This document shows, piece after piece, positions 58,968-64,000 of a DNA stretch of 64,000 bases (its first letter is position 1; each line of letters opens with the position of its first letter). Below the pieces are notes generated by a model, which searched no databases, was not told the DNA's origin, and saw nothing but the letters and a program-made list of their open reading frames with translations. The DNA is from Gigaspora rosea (lineage: Eukaryota; Glomeromycota; Glomeromycetes; Diversisporales; Gigasporaceae), in contig QKWP01001226.1 of assembly GCA_003550325.1 (NCBI GenBank), forward strand, positions 91,109 to 155,108, in the 5' to 3' direction. The translations under genes were made by a program, and so were the position numbers.

Positions 58968-59895
58968 AAGATCCCATAAGTAAATCTTCACGATCATCCA
59001 TAATAAAGATGTTGTGTGTGTAAAGTTAAATGTTATTGCATTTTTTCTTATTTCAAAGAGATTGAATGGAGCATGCTATGGTATAAACAAAATTGCTTTT
59101 AATTCTAATTGGTTTTATAGAGAAATGCCTAACAGCCAAATGTTCCTTCTAATCATTAGTTAGAGACTTGTAGAATTCAGCATATTCTTCAATATTATCA
59201 GAATTTCTTTTTTAAATAGGTTTAATTTTGTTTAACTCTTTGGTTTCTAACATCTTTATCTTCTCTTTATCATTTTTCTCATTATTTTTAACTTCTTTTT
59301 CAACAATAAGTTGGATTGGGTGGCCAATGAATTCGGAGTTTTTTTTTACAACCTTTTTAATCTTATATTCTTCAAGGTATTCCAATTGATCTTCTTTAAA
59401 AAACAATTTAATAAGTATGCCTAAGCTAATTGGTTTATTATCTGTATCACAAGTGATAGTGAATGATTTATTAGCTGATGATTCCCAAATATACTTTTGT
59501 CGTCATTGTGCTTTGTGATTACTTAAACATAGTCTGCAACCAAGTAGGCTAAATAAAAACCAACACCAAACTGACCAATCATAGAAATGTCAATACCAAA
59601 TTGCAAAGCTTCAATGAAATCTTTAGTACCTGAATGAGCAATAGTACCAAAATTATTCACAAGTTTTGCCTAAAAATGTATTTCATAGTTATAATCATTT
59701 TCTGATAATATCTTTGATCATAATAATACCTTGGTCATGCCAATTCCAGTATTTTATAATATGAAAATATTATTTTTTTTATCAGGAATGATAAGATCCT
59801 GTCCATTATCAAGTTTTGAAAAATTAGTAAGTAATTCATATCAAATCATATCCAAAGTACCTAAAGCATTAAAAATTAATTCATGAAGAAAAAAC
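58968..59895 (-). pseudogene. HSP90 pseudogene
   Basis: Minus strand from an AG acceptor at about 59896: FFLHELIFNAL, then YELLTNFSKLDNGQDL and TGIGMTK (the ATPase-lid entry motif). Then, from about 59660, [20 protein letters not shown] and [12 protein letters not shown], the nucleotide-binding GQFGVGFYS block, with A where family members have S. Then [17 protein letters not shown]. Then 59406-59212: [20 protein letters not shown], the charged linker and ELNKIKPI. Then EEYAEFYKSLTND-stop, HLAVRHFS and IFIMDDREDLL near 58985. HSP90 is a cytosolic ATP-dependent chaperone. Stops, frame changes and loss of the first exon and C-terminal third show it is dead. At least one intron position is kept, so it is not a simple processed copy. 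Confidence 0.85.
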
Positions 59896-59899
59896 CTGT

Positions 59900-62295
59900 A
59901 TTATAAAATTTAAAAATAGAAATATCAACAAACATGTTTGTATTTTAAGTCAGAAAATTATATACTTAATTTTAAAATAATATTCAAAATATATTTTTTC
60001 ACAAGGTAAATCCAAAACTCACTTTTTATTTAAGTAGAAAGTGTTAATAATAATTGATATAAGCTGAGATAACTTAGCTTAAAAAGCAAATTGCTCAGCT
60101 TTAGCTATTCAGTGTAAATATTATGTATGTATAAATATAGTGTTATTATAGTGGCACTCTCAAAATTTACATATACTTTGGTCAACTCTCTGTACAGTAT
60201 AGTTAAAATTTAAGAATAAACTGGTTTTTAACCTCAATTAAAATTAATCTTTGAGAATTTACTGTAATACTATAGCACAGAATATAAGTTATATTTTTAA
60301 TTTATATTGTAAATATTTTAGTAATGTATTGTTTCAATAGAATAAATGTTCAAATGTAATTAAAATATGCAATATTAATTCAATTATCATTCATTTAAGA
60401 GTAGGGTAAACATAGATTATTTTTAATAGTGATCACATTGTAGTCATATGAAATCAGGATTGTAAACAACATAGATTCAACCAATCAGAATTAATAATTT
60501 TTGTGCAACCTAAAGAAATTTGGGGACATCTAAGTTTTTTTACCAATATATAAAGGTAGATTTTTTTAAATAATATAGAGTTTAAAATTTTACTATAACA
60601 ATTAAAAGGCTTCAAATGATATACCACAAAATTTTGGAAAAAATTAGCTATAATTCTAAAAAGGTTTATTAAAAGTATGTGTTTGCTTTCTATATAAAAT
60701 TTTGCTGTGCTACATAAATCATATGAAAATTAATCTACATTACCCTACCCTTAAAGTTATTTAATTTGCTTATTATAATCTGTTTAAATGGATTCATCAA
60801 TCAGAATTTTTGGTAATCAAAAATGCAGATACAGGTAAGTATTTCAATGTGAAAAATGGCTTGCTATAACAGTAAGCTATTTTTGAAGTAAGCTGCTTTT
60901 TAACAAAACTATTTTCTAATTGAGTTTTTTTAGCAGAACTAATCAGAAGTTGAAATTGTGAATACAATTTTATTTTTTTAGTTCTTAAAAAATTTACTAG
61001 CAAATGCCAAAAGCATTTATTTATTAACTAATAATATTTTATACTTTACAATATTAATCTTATAAATTAAATTGTCTAAATAATCGAGTCTATTCTCCTG
61101 AAATATAAATTGAAACTCAAAATATTTATATACAATAATAAAAGAACTAACTAATACTATTGTTATAATAATATGAAACAATACAATAGTGTTCTCTATC
61201 TATTTTTATTACAAGAATCTGGATTTTAAAATAACAAAAAACTATATAAATCAGTATTGTTAAATAATAAACTTTAATAATAAATATTCATAAAACTATC
61301 TCAAGCAGCTTAATGATATCCAAAATACTATTTTTTTATACAATCTGTATAGCAGATTCTTGATATAAATGAGTACTTTATGTTTATTTTTTCAATATTC
61401 ATATTATTTAATTTAAAAAAGTAACATCTAAGTCAAATTATAAATAGTTTCTTCTATCTTTAGCATTAAGTTGATCATTTGCAAGATATAGTAGGCTAGA
61501 TTTCTGAAGAATATATGATATAGCAAAATTTTTTTTTTGCCAAGGATGGATGAGTAGAAATAAAATAAATAGTTAAATAGAGATCCTATAGCAAAAAGTA
61601 GTGTTTTGATCCTAATTTTGACAGGCTATCCAGATTCTATCAAATCCAAATTGAATCTGTATCAGGTTATGTATAAAGCTAACTTTGGGTACATCCCTAG
61701 GTCCATAATTAAGTTCTTTGACTAATTCTAGTAAAAATCTCTAGTTTGGATATCTGAATTTGTCTGGATTGAAGGATCAATCCAAATTTCAGATTTAGGA
61801 TCGAAACACTAGCAAAAAGAGAAGAAAAGATTTTGTTTTTGTAATTTTAATATAAAGTAACATGAAGATTATGAATTAGTAAAACTATAACAATTAATTG
61901 CAAAATCAACAATATTATACAAAAACTAACTTTATTATCACAAAAATTTGCAAAATATTTTAAAAACAGCTTATTAAAAATTTTTCTTATTAACTATGCA
62001 AAATTTAGCTTAAAAGTAAAACATCATTTTTGTTTGGTTTTTTTTTTGTTTGTGTAAAATAAAAATAAATACTAAAAAAATAAAATAGTGTAAATATCAT
62101 AGTAAGAAAGAAAAAGAAAGTTAAGAGGAGAGGAATTATAGGTGGATATGAGAATATACTTGTTGATTTAACTGATAAATTAACAAAGTCATTTATTAAT
62201 GAGTTAGTGCAGATTATCACTTTTAATTGTTTTTATGATTATTTGTAATCCAAAATTAGAAAAGAATACTATATAGGATTATATTTGTATTATCT
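59900..62295. other. AT-rich region, no gene recognised
   Basis: About 2.4 kb of AT-rich sequence with scattered short frames (60797-61003, 62005-62220 minus) that show no domain features. No clear terminal repeats were seen; it may be old transposon sequence. Confidence 0.4.
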
Positions 62296-62490
62296 TTATG
62301 ATTCACAGGTTATTTTATAAGTTACAATTCTGACCCAAGATATTTTTAATTTAGATGCTTTTGTATTTGACTTTTCATATGTCCAAACCTTTGGAGTAAT
62401 ATATGGTAGTACTCCAAAGATATCCTTTTGTTTCTTATTTAGTGAAATCATATTTTCTAAATTTGCAATGCATACATTATTTAATTTCAC
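62296..62490 (-). pseudogene. protein kinase activation-segment remnant
   Basis: A 64-codon minus-strand frame contains DIFGVLPYITPKVW, matching the FGVLPYIAPEVL activation-segment wording of the kinase at 34182-35608, with Pro-Lys in place of Pro-Glu. Sequence on both sides does not extend the kinase fold convincingly. It is a short, degraded fragment. Confidence 0.55.
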
Positions 62491-63760
62491 TTGTTTCTTG
62501 ATTTTCTATAATATTTTAAAAACAAAAAACCAGTACCAATTTCAATATATGTTTTTAGTTTTAATTAAATCGATACAAAATTAGAATATTAGCTATATAA
62601 AATTATTTATATAATAAAAAATAACAAAATATATTATTTCTGTTTTAAAATCTTTTGGTTCTTTGAATGATTTAGTGCAACAATCTTTCTATTCCAAGTA
62701 GCACAATATATAGTTGTAGATCTATCTTTTCTTATATCTTATATATTATTAATTTTGTTATAAGGTATCTCATTTTCGTTATAAAATTCTTGCTTTTGCC
62801 AACTAAAGAACACAAGTCAATCTCATTACAAAGCAAAAATTTGTAGCAAAGTATAAAGCATTAGTGCCAGCACTAAGACCATCAAAATGGTATAAAGAAT
62901 GGTGATATCTAAAACTAAGTCAAAAGTCTTGACAAAAAAGAATTTATTAAATAAAGAAAAAAGAAAACTTTATAAATCATGTATAAAAGATAAATAAAAA
63001 TAATAAAGATGACATACATCTTATTTATTCTACCCACTTTATAATGAACCCTTTGGCTAAAAGATTCTATCCATACTAAGTTTTGAAAAAGAAAGAATTA
63101 TTCAAACAACTAGTAGAAAATGAATCAGAGAATAATAATCATTGTACAGTATGCATAGCTTAATAAAGTGTTTATTTATTCTTAAAATATATAAAACTTG
63201 GATGTTTGAACATCATGCAAAACTTGTGACAGTATTTATAGCTTTTATTAATCTAATAGAGTATTTTGAATTGGACTTTTCATAAAAGAAGCATAATAAA
63301 CCAGTATCTATTGGTTTTATTTAAACGATGAAAAAAATTTTATTTCAATCTCATTTCACAATGTTAAATATAAATTTATACAAATTAAAATATTTGTTTG
63401 AATTAAACATAAACATAATTGATATTTTTAAATATTCAGAATTTGACTAACTAAATACTTATTGGTTTTATTTAGAACACCATTTGCAGATTATATAAAA
63501 AAATGACTATTTTTCCTAAATTTATACAAATTAAAATATTTTGTTTAAATTAAATATAAATATAATTGTTATTTTTATGGGTCTAAAAATTTTTAATATT
63601 TTTTACAATTAGTATTAACTATTTTATTCAAAAAATTAATTTTGTGAATAAGTTATTGTGCAACATATAATTAATTGTAATTCAAAATTAGAAAACAATA
63701 ATGCAGATTATTACTTTTAATATTATATAAAAATAAGGATACTATAGTAAATACCATATA
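62491..63760. other. AT-rich region with a ~155-bp direct duplication
   Basis: No gene. Two related copies lie at about 63300-63430 and 63458-63600. Both contain ATTGGTTTTATTTA, TTTATACAAATTAAAATATT and AATATAATTGNTATTTTTA-like blocks. Confidence 0.45.
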
Positions 63761-63835
63761 TTCCCAAAAATAAGCAACCTTTTTTGGACAAAAAATTACA
63801 CGAAAAAATGAGGGTTGCTTATTTTCGAAATATTG
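63761..63835. repeat. hairpin AATAAGCAACC, start of a truncated repeat
   Basis: AAAATAAGCAACC (63766-63778) is inverted as GGTTGCTTATTTT about 35 bp later. It follows TACCATATATTCCC, a transposon-end-like sequence; the element would continue past the window end. No gene in 63836-64000. Confidence 0.4.
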
Positions 63836-64000
63836 AGTTTTTTGGAAAAATTGAAAAACGTACTAATAAAAAGTTGTCCAAATAGCACCAAATTTTTACT
63901 GTAAGTGTATTTTTATGTGCTGAACAACTTTACTTAATCGACCTTTTGAAGTTTACTTAGTAAAAAAAAGTTTTATATGTAGCAACTGCTAACGCGTTTT

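Overview
This is a strongly AT-rich eukaryotic window, dominated by transposable elements, with a thin scatter of intron-containing genes, most of them broken. The recognisable gene families are SPRY-TPR proteins, TKL-like kinases preceded by an N-W-T-S-type motif, BTB/BACK/TLD proteins, F-box and ribonuclease-inhibitor-type LRR proteins, XRN1, HSP90, DEDDh exonucleases and RNase H retroelement proteins. This mix, with short AT-rich introns, points to an arbuscular mycorrhizal fungus (Glomeromycotina, Rhizophagus-like). That assignment is inference from family content, not a database match.

Layout. 0-12 kb: unclassified GC-richer repeats, a broken RNase H retroelement ORF (4.0-5.8 kb, minus) and pogo-like debris (5.8-9.05 kb). 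11-19 kb: MITEs and foldback elements, several with exact 8-bp target-site duplications (TSDs). 20.2-21.6 kb: a six-exon SPRY-TPR gene with one in-frame stop. 21.7-33.5 kb: a divergent ~100-bp tandem satellite, itself invaded by several elements. 34.2-35.6 kb: a kinase gene with a frameshift in its activation segment. 37-38.7 kb: a MULE-like fragment and two hAT-like elements. 39.29-47.64 kb: an 8.35-kb segment bounded by a perfect 25-bp terminal inverted repeat (TIR) and a 7-bp direct repeat; inside it sit a hAT-like element, a large foldback, and a non-autonomous LTR retrotransposon whose 3' LTR carries two further MITEs.

48-52.7 kb: a minus-strand mosaic of decayed host gene pieces (BTB/BACK, LRR, F-box, XRN1, TLD). 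53.3-53.9 kb: three tandem MITE-like units. 54.4-56.3 kb: a gene with two fused DEDDh exonuclease domains, interrupted at 56,257 by a 1.7-kb hAT-like element that carries part of a kinase gene. 59-59.9 kb: an HSP90 pseudogene (minus). 60-64 kb: AT-rich sequence with a short kinase remnant.

The main story is element dynamics: at least eight hAT-like elements with TSDs, most built from their own reiterated subterminal motif; foldback families sharing one internal core; deep nesting; and host gene fragments caught in repeats. No intact gene of certain function is present. The SPRY-TPR gene and the kinase come closest, with one visible lesion each. No rRNA, convincing functional tRNA or CRISPR array was found.
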